A stretch of 64,000 nucleotides of DNA from Dyadobacter sp. CY261. Lineage in GTDB: Bacteria; Bacteroidota; Bacteroidia; Cytophagales; Spirosomataceae. Both the position numbers and the translations under genes were made by a program. Below the pieces are notes generated by a model. The model worked only from the letters and a program-made list of their open reading frames with translations, did not search any database and was not told the origin of the DNA. This document shows, one piece after another, positions 54,497 to 62,583 of the stretch. The stretch is from positions 62,001 to 126,000 of the forward strand of contig NZ_JAKCPW010000007.1 of NCBI RefSeq assembly GCF_021440085.1, given 5' to 3'. The stretch's first letter is position 1. Every line of letters starts with the position of its first letter.

Positions 54497-54961
54497 ATGC
54501 ATCAGACGCTTCTTTCCCTACACTCAATCAACAGATGGTTAGTCCTCGCAAGTCTTTTCTATGCGATCTGGATTGCCTGGACCGGTCTGCGGTCGGACAG
54601 GGTGTTTTCTGGCCCCAACAATGCCGTCAGGCATATTACGGCCACTATCGCCCACATTCAGCTACTGTTAGGCCTTTCATTGTATATGATAAGCCCGGTA
54701 GTAAAGTTCAATGTTGCCGAAGCCGCAGTTAACAGGCTCGTGAGCGAACACACCTTCTTTCGGCTGGTGCACATTGCCTTAATGCTCATTGCGGTGGTGG
54801 TAATCACAATCGGATCGGCCAGAGCGAAGCGGGCGGTTTCAGACCAGCAAAAATTCAGGACTATGCTTATCTGGTTTGCAATTGCTTTGCTGATCATCCT
54901 CGCAGCGATTCCCTGGCCATTCTCTCCACTGGCCAACCGTCCTTATTTCAGATCATTTTAA
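54497..54961 (+). CDS. Four-helix membrane protein, first gene of the TetR operon
   Basis: 154 residues with four hydrophobic segments. Phrases such as LHSINRWLVLASLFYAIWIA, HITATIAHIQLLLGLSLYMI and FFRLVHIALMLIAVVVITIG recur in a Bacteroidota family sometimes labelled cytochrome B-like, with spaced His residues in the helices (HSINRW, HITATIAHIQ, VHIALM) that could bind haem; this is a guess. It precedes a DUF3817 gene by 17 bases and shares its operator. Confidence 0.7.
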   Translation: MHQTLLSLHSINRWLVLASLFYAIWIAWTGLRSDRVFSGPNNAVRHITATIAHIQLLLGLSLYMISPVVKFNVAEAAVNRLVSEHTFFRLVHIALMLIAVVVITIGSARAKRAVSDQQKFRTMLIWFAIALLIILAAIPWPFSPLANRPYFRSF

Positions 54962-54978
54962 ATTTACACCTGCTGCTT

Positions 54979-55308
54979 ATGTTTCAACTGCTTAAAACGC
55001 CCATAGGACGCCTGAGAATACTCGGCTTTCTCGAAGGGATTTCATTGATCGTGTTGGTTTTCATCGCCGTCCCCTTAAAATACTGGGGCGGCCAGCCCGC
55101 GCTCGTCAAATTAATCGGGCCCATACACGGCCTGCTTTTCACGCTGTTTGTGCTGACAACTTTAAGTGCCGGTGTGACCTATCGTTGGAAGTTTTCGGAA
55201 ACTTCGTGGAAGGTCCTTATTGCCTGCATCGTTCCATTCGGGACTTTTTATGTTGATAGGTATATCCTCGCCCGTGAGCAATCTATCTGGGAAAACCGTA
55301 AAGATTGA
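54979..55308 (+). CDS. DUF3817 family membrane protein
   Basis: 109 residues with three hydrophobic segments. IGRLRILGFLEGISLIVLVF, then PLKYWGG and LVKLIGPIHGLLFTLFVL, are the DUF3817 signature, with a conserved Glu in the first span and PIHG before the second. No biochemical role is known for the family. It lies in the middle of a co-directional set with short gaps. The next gene begins 2 bases after its stop if GTG 55310 is used. Confidence 0.85.
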   Translation: MFQLLKTPIGRLRILGFLEGISLIVLVFIAVPLKYWGGQPALVKLIGPIHGLLFTLFVLTTLSAGVTYRWKFSETSWKVLIACIVPFGTFYVDRYILAREQSIWENRKD

Positions 55309-55309
55309 A

Positions 55310-56320
55310 GTGGCCTTTTCGAAAATAGCAGCCAAACAGCGCGCGAGACGGGGCGATTTGCTATGGCTGATTTTGGCCGGGATTTTACTGTCGGCGTGCC
55401 ACCATGGTACGCAAGCAATCAGCAACAATATTTCTTTCAAAGGGAAGCTGTCGGAATATGAATTGTTCAAAGGCAATTTATCGGACATGGTACCAGCCGG
55501 AAACGTGGTGCCGCTGCAGATAGGCTCGCCGTTGTTCACGGACTATGCCGAAAAGCAGCGGCTGATAAAAATTCCGGATGGTACAAAGGTGGTCGTCGCC
55601 GGAGAGGGACTGCCTGTATTTCCAAACGGAACGCTCATCGCGAAGACATTCTATTATTCAAAGTCCGGGAACGGCGGAAGGAAGATTATCGAAACCCGGC
55701 TGCTGCTGTATTCCGATCAGAAATGGAATGCTGCTACTTACCGGTGGAACGCCGGGCAAACGGACGCGGAGCTGTTGACGGAGGGGGCCATCGTGCCAGT
55801 TTATTTTGAGGACCAATTGGGGAAACACCGCCATTTGGAATACAAAATTCCAACGCAAAAAGATTGCGGGACCTGTCATCGGTCGGGTGATGAACTGGTC
55901 CCGCTCGGCCCACAGGCCCGGAACCTGAATATCGATATTCAGGTGGAAGGCAAAAGTGTTAACCAGTTAACCTACCTGATCAACAGAGGGATATTTGGAC
56001 ATGCGGCCATTTCGGGAATTGCTTCTCTTCCGGATTACAGGGATTCCTCACAGGCATTAACGACGCGGGCCAGGGCCTATCTGGAAATGAATTGTGCCCA
56101 TTGCCATCGTGAAACGGGTTCTGCTGAAAGCACGTCGTTAAACCTAAACTATGCGACGCCATTTGAAGAGACGGGTATTGCCTATAACAAAGAAAACATG
56201 CTCATCCGGATGAGCACCATGGGCGAATACCACATGCCTAAGATCGGTACCACCACCCGTGACGAAGAAGGTGTTCGGCTGATCAAAGAGTATATCAAAA
56301 GTCTGCATAATGACCAGTGA
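55310..56320 (+). CDS. Di-haem c-type cytochrome lipoprotein (SO2930-like)
   Basis: 336 residues from GTG at 55310; a longer frame from 55220 would run deep into the DUF3817 gene. The leader (LLWLILAGILLSAC) ends in a lipobox, so the protein is a membrane-anchored lipoprotein. A long domain without haem follows (SEYELFKGNLSDMVPAGNVV, PLFTDYAEKQRLIKIP). The first haem site is CGTCH (C186-H190), the second CAHCH (C262-H266). The layout matches the SO2930 family of di-haem cytochromes. It likely passes electrons in the periplasm or at the outer membrane; the partner is unknown. Confidence 0.82.
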   Translation: MAFSKIAAKQRARRGDLLWLILAGILLSACHHGTQAISNNISFKGKLSEYELFKGNLSDMVPAGNVVPLQIGSPLFTDYAEKQRLIKIPDGTKVVVAGEGLPVFPNGTLIAKTFYYSKSGNGGRKIIETRLLLYSDQKWNAATYRWNAGQTDAELLTEGAIVPVYFEDQLGKHRHLEYKIPTQKDCGTCHRSGDELVPLGPQARNLNIDIQVEGKSVNQLTYLINRGIFGHAAISGIASLPDYRDSSQALTTRARAYLEMNCAHCHRETGSAESTSLNLNYATPFEETGIAYNKENMLIRMSTMGEYHMPKIGTTTRDEEGVRLIKEYIKSLHNDQ

Positions 56321-56376
56321 TCCATTTTCTTTTAGAAATTGCAGGATCATTGACGACTAAATATTTGATTTATCAA

Positions 56377-56967
56377 ATGACAAAGGCAGAAGCGACCAGA
56401 CTGACTATTCTGGAAAAAGCATTTGAGCTGATATACGCGAAGGGTTATCAAACTACCAGCGTCGACGATATCATTGCGACCACCAAGGTTACAAAGGGAG
56501 CTTTCTACTACCATTTCAAAAACAAAGACGAAATGGGCGTATCGATTATCAACGAGCTTTTGAAGCCGACACTCTCCAGCAGCTTTATCGGCCCCCTGCA
56601 AACTGGCGAGGACCCCTTAGTGGCTATTTATCAGTTAATGTATCACCTTCTGATAGAAAACGAATTTCTCAAAGTTGAGTATGGTTGCCCGGCTTCTAAT
56701 TTGACCCACGAGATGACATCCTGGAATGCAGATTTCAATACAGCATTAAATGAGCTGACCCGGCAATGGACCAAAACAATGACCGACTCGATTGAGCTGG
56801 GGAAAGCGAACGGCGTTGTTCGTAAAGATGTAAACGCCATGCAAGTAACGATGTTTGTCATGTCGGGCTACTGGGGAATCCGCAACTTTGGCAAACTTGA
56901 GAGAAGCAAAGATATATACCTGCCTTACCTGAACGAGTTGAAGAACTATCTGGAAACTTTGCGCTAA
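56377..56967 (+). CDS. TetR/AcrR-family transcriptional regulator
   Basis: 196 residues from the ATG at 56377 (a frame from 56317 adds 20 residues overlapping the cytochrome stop). The N-terminal helix-turn-helix is ILEKAFELIYAKGYQTTSVD, then TTKVTKGAFYYHFKNKDEMG. The C-terminal ~130 residues are a ligand-binding domain with the TetR_C-type pattern (YGCPASNLTHEMTSWNADF). It is the last gene of the operon starting at 54497 and probably represses it through the palindrome at 54441-54464. Confidence 0.9.
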   Translation: MTKAEATRLTILEKAFELIYAKGYQTTSVDDIIATTKVTKGAFYYHFKNKDEMGVSIINELLKPTLSSSFIGPLQTGEDPLVAIYQLMYHLLIENEFLKVEYGCPASNLTHEMTSWNADFNTALNELTRQWTKTMTDSIELGKANGVVRKDVNAMQVTMFVMSGYWGIRNFGKLERSKDIYLPYLNELKNYLETLR

Positions 56968-57149
56968 ACAGAATGACTCGAATCATCGCATTTCACAATG
57001 GTCTGCTTGCGCGGAAGATAAAACCTGTTGAAGATTTAATTTGCTCTTTTTGAGTAGGTTTAAATTTCCCGGGACTTGTCGATGGTGGATGCCCTCAGAG
57101 CGGCCAACGTTTGTAACATTGTTTTCTATCGATATTATTTGTGGGCAGC

Positions 57150-57770
57150 ATGAGGTCTGATAACTCATTAGGCAATTTGAAGGAGGCCGAACTTTGGCAG
57201 TCGTTTAAAAATGGCGACAAGGAGGCCTTTGTGTTAATCTATCAATATTATTTCAAAATTCTGGCCAATTATGGGTCCAGGTTTACCTCCGACGTGCTTT
57301 TACTGGAAGATGCAGTCCAGGATCTTTTTGTGTCGCTCTGGCGGAGAAGAGAGCAGCTCGGCAACCTGGGGCATGTAGAAAGCCCAAAGTTTTATTTGCT
57401 CCGGGCCCTGCGGAATCAGCTGACACGGAATTCACGCAATGATATCTTCGATCAGGCCGAGAATATGGACGATTTCCTGGACCACCTTGTATCACTGTCT
57501 TCCGAGCAGCAAATGATTGATGACGAACATACATTGGATCAGGCCCAAAAAGTAAAATATGCCATTTCTAATCTCAGCCCCAGACAGCAGGAAGCGATCA
57601 ACCTAAGATTTTATCATGGGATGAGCCTTGACCAAATTGCCCAGGTCATGGGAATTAATAAACAGGCTGCCAGTAATATGCTTTTCAAGGCTTATACCGT
57701 CCTTCGCCTTACGCTTAAATTGATCTCCCCACTGCTGATCGCTTTTGCCTCTCACTTTCGTACCGCCTGA
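57150..57770 (+). CDS. ECF sigma factor of polysaccharide utilisation locus 2
   Basis: 206 residues from the ATG at 57150 (a GTG at 57141 adds three codons). Region 2: AFVLIYQYYFKILANYGSRF, LLEDAVQDLFVSLWRRREQL, SPKFYLLRALRNQLTR. Region 4: LSPRQQEAINLRFYHGMSLD, QIAQVMGINKQAASNMLFKA. Same group as the sigma factor at 27042. It works with the FecR-like protein downstream and governs the second SusC/SusD pair. Confidence 0.9.
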   Translation: MRSDNSLGNLKEAELWQSFKNGDKEAFVLIYQYYFKILANYGSRFTSDVLLLEDAVQDLFVSLWRRREQLGNLGHVESPKFYLLRALRNQLTRNSRNDIFDQAENMDDFLDHLVSLSSEQQMIDDEHTLDQAQKVKYAISNLSPRQQEAINLRFYHGMSLDQIAQVMGINKQAASNMLFKAYTVLRLTLKLISPLLIAFASHFRTA

Positions 57771-57888
57771 ATTCGCTCGAATTTTAGTTCTGGTATTATC
57801 CCTGAAAAAAATGAAAATATTTTTTGGGACGGTGGGTTAATTTCTGAAAATGCATGTCTCTGTATTATTACGGACTTGCACTATACCA

Positions 57889-58977
57889 ATGGATTACAAA
57901 AACTTTGAATTACAGGATTTTCTTAATGATGATTCCTTTGTCCAATGGGCATTGACAGGGAAAGATGACGCCTACTGGCAGCATGTCCTGCTGGTATCTC
58001 CGTTACAGAAGGGCCTGATTGAAAAAGCACGCGGGATAGTTTGCCAGTTGCGGGACGAGGAGGAAAACAGAACGCTGGAATTGAATGAGGAGGACGTCTT
58101 AAGGCGTATCCTGAGAGAGATCGAATTGCAGGATTCGGTTTTTGAATGGCCGGTAAAAAGGCGTTGGAGCGCCGGCTGGTTAAAGTGGGCTGCTGCTGTT
58201 TTTATTTTTGCAGGAATTGGATGGATGCTTTGGAATGGCAGATTTCCGCAGGAAACGAGCTACGGTGACCTGGTTTCCAGGGCGAAAAATCGGTATGAGA
58301 TGACCGAAAAGGTAAACAAATCCCTAAATCCAGTCAGAATAAGGTTGGAAGATGGTACAGTGGTAACCCTGCAAAAAAACAGCAGGTTGAGTTATCCCCT
58401 GCATTTCGGACGGGACAGCCGCGAAACGTTCCTGAGCGGGGAAGCCTTTTTTGAAGTGGCCAGAAATCCTGATAAACCGTTTTATGTGTATTCTAATGAA
58501 CTTGTAACCAGGGTATTGGGTACTAGTTTTGTGGTTAAGTCATTTGATTCTGAGCGGATTGCAAGTGTAGATGTCCGTATCGGACAAGTATCCGTGTTCA
58601 ACCCAAAGCATATGGGCGTCGACAGAGGCGAAGCCAACGGCGTGGTATTGCTACCTAATCAAAAGGCTGTGTTTGACCGTAAAAAAGAGTTTCTCTCTAA
58701 ACGTCTGTCGGACCGTCCTGTCCCGCTCAGACCTCAGGCGGGGGATCAGAGAACGCGGTTTGAGGAAGTGCCTGTGGGCCAGGTTCTGGCGGAGCTCGAA
58801 GCGTTATATGGCATCAAGATCATTTATAATGAAGAGATACTGGCATCGTGCATTATCAGTACCGTTTTTGGAAGTGAATCACTCAACGACAAGCTTGACT
58901 TAATTTGTCAGACTATTGGTGCGACGCACAAGGAAATAGATGCGCAGATCATTATTGAATCAACCGGTTGTTTGTAA
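57889..58977 (+). CDS. FecR-family anti-sigma factor, locus 2
   Basis: 362 residues from the ATG at 57889; the frame from 57850 adds a polar lead. The N-terminal cytoplasmic region is acidic. A membrane span is at ~97-116 (WLKWAAAVFIFAGIGWMLW). The FecR domain (~145-245; VRIRLEDGTVVTLQKNSRLS, FLSGEAFFEVARNPDKPFYV, VTRVLGTSFVVKSF) and the C-terminal Bacteroidota-specific domain (~290-360; FEEVPVGQVLAELEALYGIK) follow. It connects SusC to the ECF factor, as in locus 1. Confidence 0.92.
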   Translation: MDYKNFELQDFLNDDSFVQWALTGKDDAYWQHVLLVSPLQKGLIEKARGIVCQLRDEEENRTLELNEEDVLRRILREIELQDSVFEWPVKRRWSAGWLKWAAAVFIFAGIGWMLWNGRFPQETSYGDLVSRAKNRYEMTEKVNKSLNPVRIRLEDGTVVTLQKNSRLSYPLHFGRDSRETFLSGEAFFEVARNPDKPFYVYSNELVTRVLGTSFVVKSFDSERIASVDVRIGQVSVFNPKHMGVDRGEANGVVLLPNQKAVFDRKKEFLSKRLSDRPVPLRPQAGDQRTRFEEVPVGQVLAELEALYGIKIIYNEEILASCIISTVFGSESLNDKLDLICQTIGATHKEIDAQIIIESTGCL

Positions 58978-59054
58978 TAATACGTTAAATATGAACCCTC
59001 TGTAGGATTAATCCATCTGCCTATGAAGTAGAAAGCACCCTTGCGAAGATGTAA

Positions 59055-59141
59055 TAAAAAAGGAAAAGAATGTGGGGACATCCCTTTCCTTCAGCCAACG
59101 CCTGAACGGCTGTTGACAAACAGTTTTGTCTTAGAAAACAA
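59055..59141 (-). ncRNA. Predicted antisense small RNA in the susC leader, copy 2
   Basis: On the minus strand the -7 element TACTTTTG (59148-59155) again covers the susC start codon. The -33 box is weaker (TTTC at 18-base spacing). The hairpin (59062-59073 with 59078-59089, loop of 4) is followed by six U residues. On the minus strand all 12 positions pair, two of them as G.U; on the plus strand these two are A.C mismatches, so the stem is better in the antisense RNA. The distance from -7 to hairpin is 59 bases, against 58 in copy 1. An inner stem (59115-59120 with 59125-59130) would give a 5' hairpin. Confidence 0.55.
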
Positions 59142-59154
59142 ACTATTCAAAAGT

Positions 59155-62100
59155 ATGAAAATATTGTTTACCAGAAAAGAGGTTTTCAGGGTCATGAGGA
59201 TCACTTCCATTCAGCTTATTCTCTTGTGCGTACTGGCTGGCAGCAGCCTGGCGGCACCCGCATTCTCGCAGGAGCTCCTTAAAGAAAGGTTGACGCTGAC
59301 CGTTAAAGGTGGCACCTTGAAATCCTTTTTGAAAAGCCTTGAAAAAGAAGTGGACGTCATTTTTTCTTACCAGAAGGATGTCGTTTCCAGTGATGAGCGC
59401 CTCAACTTTGAATTCACAAATGAAACGCTGGATGAGATTCTCCGGCAGGTACTTGCTCCGAGACGTATACAATATAAGGTTATCAGAAGCAACCAGGTCG
59501 TTCTGACCAGAAAAATTGCCCCGGCAGGTGACACGCAACCGACAGGATTCGGCACCGAAAAAGAGCTGATTGAAAAAACATATGCAAAAGAGGCTGATAT
59601 CAGTATCAAGGGAACAGTTAAGGGCCAGGATGGAGTTGGCCTCCCGGGTGTTAGCATTGTCGTCAAAGGCAGTTCCAGGGGAATGACTACGGACGGAGAA
59701 GGAAATTACCAGATCGATGTGCCTGACAATTCAGCTGTTTTGATTTTCAGTTTTGTGGGCTATGAAAGCCAGGAACTGGCAGTTGGAAATGTGCCTTCGC
59801 TGGATGTGATCTTGAAGCCAGACATTAAAGCGCTGGGTGAGGTGGTGGTGGTAGGGTACGGAACTCAGAAAAAGAGTGAAATAACCTCCTCTATCGCCAA
59901 AATTGATGGCAAGGATATTGAAACCTCTACCGCGTCAAATGTCGCTTTGTCTTTGCAGGGCAGGGCTTCGGGCGTTGAATTTGTGTCGTCGGGGCTTCCC
60001 GGAAAAACGCCTAGTATCAGGATTCGGGGAGTGGGCACGATCAACAATACGCAGCCGCTGATCGTACTGGATGGAGTGCCGGTAAGTGCTGATATTCTGG
60101 GGCAACTGGCCCCGGCAGAGATTGAGTCTATCGAAATATTGAAGGACGCAGCATCCGGAGCCATCTATGGTACACGAGCTGCCAACGGTGTGGTACTGGT
60201 GACTTCGAAAAAAGCGGGTTTTAACCAGAAAACGACTGTGCGGTTAAATGCTTCAACCGGATTCAATAGTCTTATCAAAAAATATCCTGTCCTGAATGCA
60301 GAAAAGCTGTATGAGCTTAAACGTGAGAGATATGCGATGGACGGGCTTCCTCTGGACCAGAATTCTCCGTGGGCAGACGAGTACTATAATAAGACACGTA
60401 CCGATTGGCAGGACGCCATGTTCCGCACCGGATTATTTACCGATTACAATGTAACCATTGGCGGAGGCTCAGAGAATGCAACAATTAATGCCAATATCTT
60501 TTACCGGGGCGAAGAGGGCACGCTCATCACCACCGACATGAAACGCCTGGGGCTTTCCCTGAGAAGCACCCAAAAAATATCGAATCGCCTGAGGGTGGAA
60601 GAGAATGTAAGGATCTCGGGCAGGAAGAACAGGATTGTGCAGGATGATCTCGGAAGCTCGGGAACTTCAACGACGATTTACTCAGCTTACCGCTTTATGC
60701 CTGCTATCCCGATCAAATACGACGATGGTAATTATGGTTCAGGAAAGGCCAGCACGCAACTCGGCGACATGTGGAACCCTGTTTACAAGGCGAAAGAAGA
60801 ATGGTGGTATACCGATGAGATCAGAACGATCATCACTGCCAAGGTGGATTTCGACGTAACCAAAGCACTTACATTGAGCGCCAGAGCATCCTACCAGCGG
60901 ACCACATCGGGTACCGACAGGTTCCAGAACATTACGCCTGAGCAGTCGAGAAGTGAGTCGGCACCAACGCTTGAAGATGCGAACAATGAAGCCGTAACCA
61001 AGTTGGGGGAAGTATTCGCCAATTATGACAGGTCCATTGGCGACCACCACATTGGAGCGACGCTGGGTATTTCGGGCCAGATCGATAACAGCAACTGGAA
61101 CAGAATGACCGGTCTGGGATTTGCCTCGACGATCAAGAGCCAGTTGGTCATGTCGAATGCGGCATCTACAAGAGTGGAAGGCAGTGAATATCCGACGACC
61201 GGACTGACCTCCGCTTTTTTTCGCGGGACATATAGTTTCAGGGACAAATACTATGTGTCAGGTATTTTCAGGGCCGATGGTTCGTCGAGATTTGCGGAGG
61301 GGAAAAGATGGGGTTATTTTCCTTCGATTTCTGCTGGATGGCGTATCTCAAATGAAAACTTCCTGAAAGACAATGCAATGGTATCCAACATGAAGCTTAA
61401 CGTGGGTTGGGGCCAGCTGGGAAATCAGAACGTCGACGCGTTTCAATATCTGAACGTATACCAAAAAGACGTCAAATACGTGCTGGGAGGTACCAATCTA
61501 ACGGGGACCAGGCTGGCTTCGTTTGCGAATGCCGACATCACCTGGGAAACGACCAGCTCGCTGAACGTGCTCCTCGAACTGGGTCTGTTCAATAATAAAC
61601 TCAACATGGACATCGCGTATTTCGACAAACGGACAAAGAATATGCTGATCCCCCTTCCAAGTCTTCTGGCATCGGGGACCGTGTCAATTCCCGATTTCAA
61701 TGCTGGGGAAATGCGGAATTACGGGCTTGAAATTGAGCCGTCTTACAACGGCAAGGTGGGTAAATTTAACTTCGACCTGGGCCTGAACCTGACATTCCTG
61801 CAAAATGAGGTGACCAAATTGTATGGTGAAGCCAAATACATCTCCTCGAACGAATACAACAGGACTTATCAGGGCCAGGCAGTTGGCACCTTTTACGGCT
61901 GGAAAACGGACGGGATATATCAGAACCAAGGAGAAGTAGACGGCGATCCCAACATATCAGAGGATCCCCGGAAGGTTTACATTACGCCCGGTGACGTGCG
62001 TTTCGTTGACGTCAACGGGGACCATATCGTAGACGAAAAAGACCGGGTAAACATCGGGAATCCAAACCCGAAAGTACTGCTGGGGTTCAATTTGGGTGTC

Positions 62101-62562
62101 AGCTACAAAGGTTTTAATCTTTCGACCGTTTTCAGCGGCTCTTTGGGACACCAGGTTTATGATGCCATGATGGTGCGCGGGATCGACCCGACCCAGAGTG
62201 GCAATATGGACGCGATATCGTACGAAAGGTGGACAGGGGAAGGTTCAACAAATAAATATCCCAGGATGTCGACCATTCGTGCCAACAACAATTACCGTGT
62301 TTCGGAGCTGGGCCTTAAAAATGGAGATTATGTGAGAATGAAAGATGCGACCCTCGGATACACAATCCCTGAGTTTGCATCCAGGAAAATGGGTATGTCC
62401 CGCCTGAGGCTGTATTTATCCGGACGTAATCTTTTGACATTCACGAAGTTTGATGGCGTTGATCCGGAAGAAAGCGGTAGCGACAATTTGAACCGGGGTG
62501 TAATCCTGAATAACACGCCTCAGTCCAAAAGCCTTGTATTTGGAGTTGATATCACATTCTAA
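59155..62562 (+). CDS. SusC/RagA-family TonB-linked outer-membrane receptor with STN domain, locus 2
   Basis: 1135 residues from the ATG at 59155, which starts a charged lead and a signal sequence (MRITSIQLILLCVLAGSSLA); the longer frame from a TTG at 59041 runs through the leader hairpin and is unlikely. STN domain ~45-115, regulatory-like sandwich ~153-230 (SIKGTVKGQDGVGLPGVSIV), plug ~230-350 (VVVVGYGTQKKSEITSSIAK, LIVLDGVPVSADILGQLAPA, AIYGTRAANGVVLVTSKKAG) and barrel to the C-terminus (SLVFGVDITF). It imports an oligosaccharide with the SusD protein encoded 21 bases later. Confidence 0.95.
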   Translation: MKILFTRKEVFRVMRITSIQLILLCVLAGSSLAAPAFSQELLKERLTLTVKGGTLKSFLKSLEKEVDVIFSYQKDVVSSDERLNFEFTNETLDEILRQVLAPRRIQYKVIRSNQVVLTRKIAPAGDTQPTGFGTEKELIEKTYAKEADISIKGTVKGQDGVGLPGVSIVVKGSSRGMTTDGEGNYQIDVPDNSAVLIFSFVGYESQELAVGNVPSLDVILKPDIKALGEVVVVGYGTQKKSEITSSIAKIDGKDIETSTASNVALSLQGRASGVEFVSSGLPGKTPSIRIRGVGTINNTQPLIVLDGVPVSADILGQLAPAEIESIEILKDAASGAIYGTRAANGVVLVTSKKAGFNQKTTVRLNASTGFNSLIKKYPVLNAEKLYELKRERYAMDGLPLDQNSPWADEYYNKTRTDWQDAMFRTGLFTDYNVTIGGGSENATINANIFYRGEEGTLITTDMKRLGLSLRSTQKISNRLRVEENVRISGRKNRIVQDDLGSSGTSTTIYSAYRFMPAIPIKYDDGNYGSGKASTQLGDMWNPVYKAKEEWWYTDEIRTIITAKVDFDVTKALTLSARASYQRTTSGTDRFQNITPEQSRSESAPTLEDANNEAVTKLGEVFANYDRSIGDHHIGATLGISGQIDNSNWNRMTGLGFASTIKSQLVMSNAASTRVEGSEYPTTGLTSAFFRGTYSFRDKYYVSGIFRADGSSRFAEGKRWGYFPSISAGWRISNENFLKDNAMVSNMKLNVGWGQLGNQNVDAFQYLNVYQKDVKYVLGGTNLTGTRLASFANADITWETTSSLNVLLELGLFNNKLNMDIAYFDKRTKNMLIPLPSLLASGTVSIPDFNAGEMRNYGLEIEPSYNGKVGKFNFDLGLNLTFLQNEVTKLYGEAKYISSNEYNRTYQGQAVGTFYGWKTDGIYQNQGEVDGDPNISEDPRKVYITPGDVRFVDVNGDHIVDEKDRVNIGNPNPKVLLGFNLGVSYKGFNLSTVFSGSLGHQVYDAMMVRGIDPTQSGNMDAISYERWTGEGSTNKYPRMSTIRANNNYRVSELGLKNGDYVRMKDATLGYTIPEFASRKMGMSRLRLYLSGRNLLTFTKFDGVDPEESGSDNLNRGVILNNTPQSKSLVFGVDITF

Positions 62563-62583
62563 AACAATCTAGCCTTACTTAAA

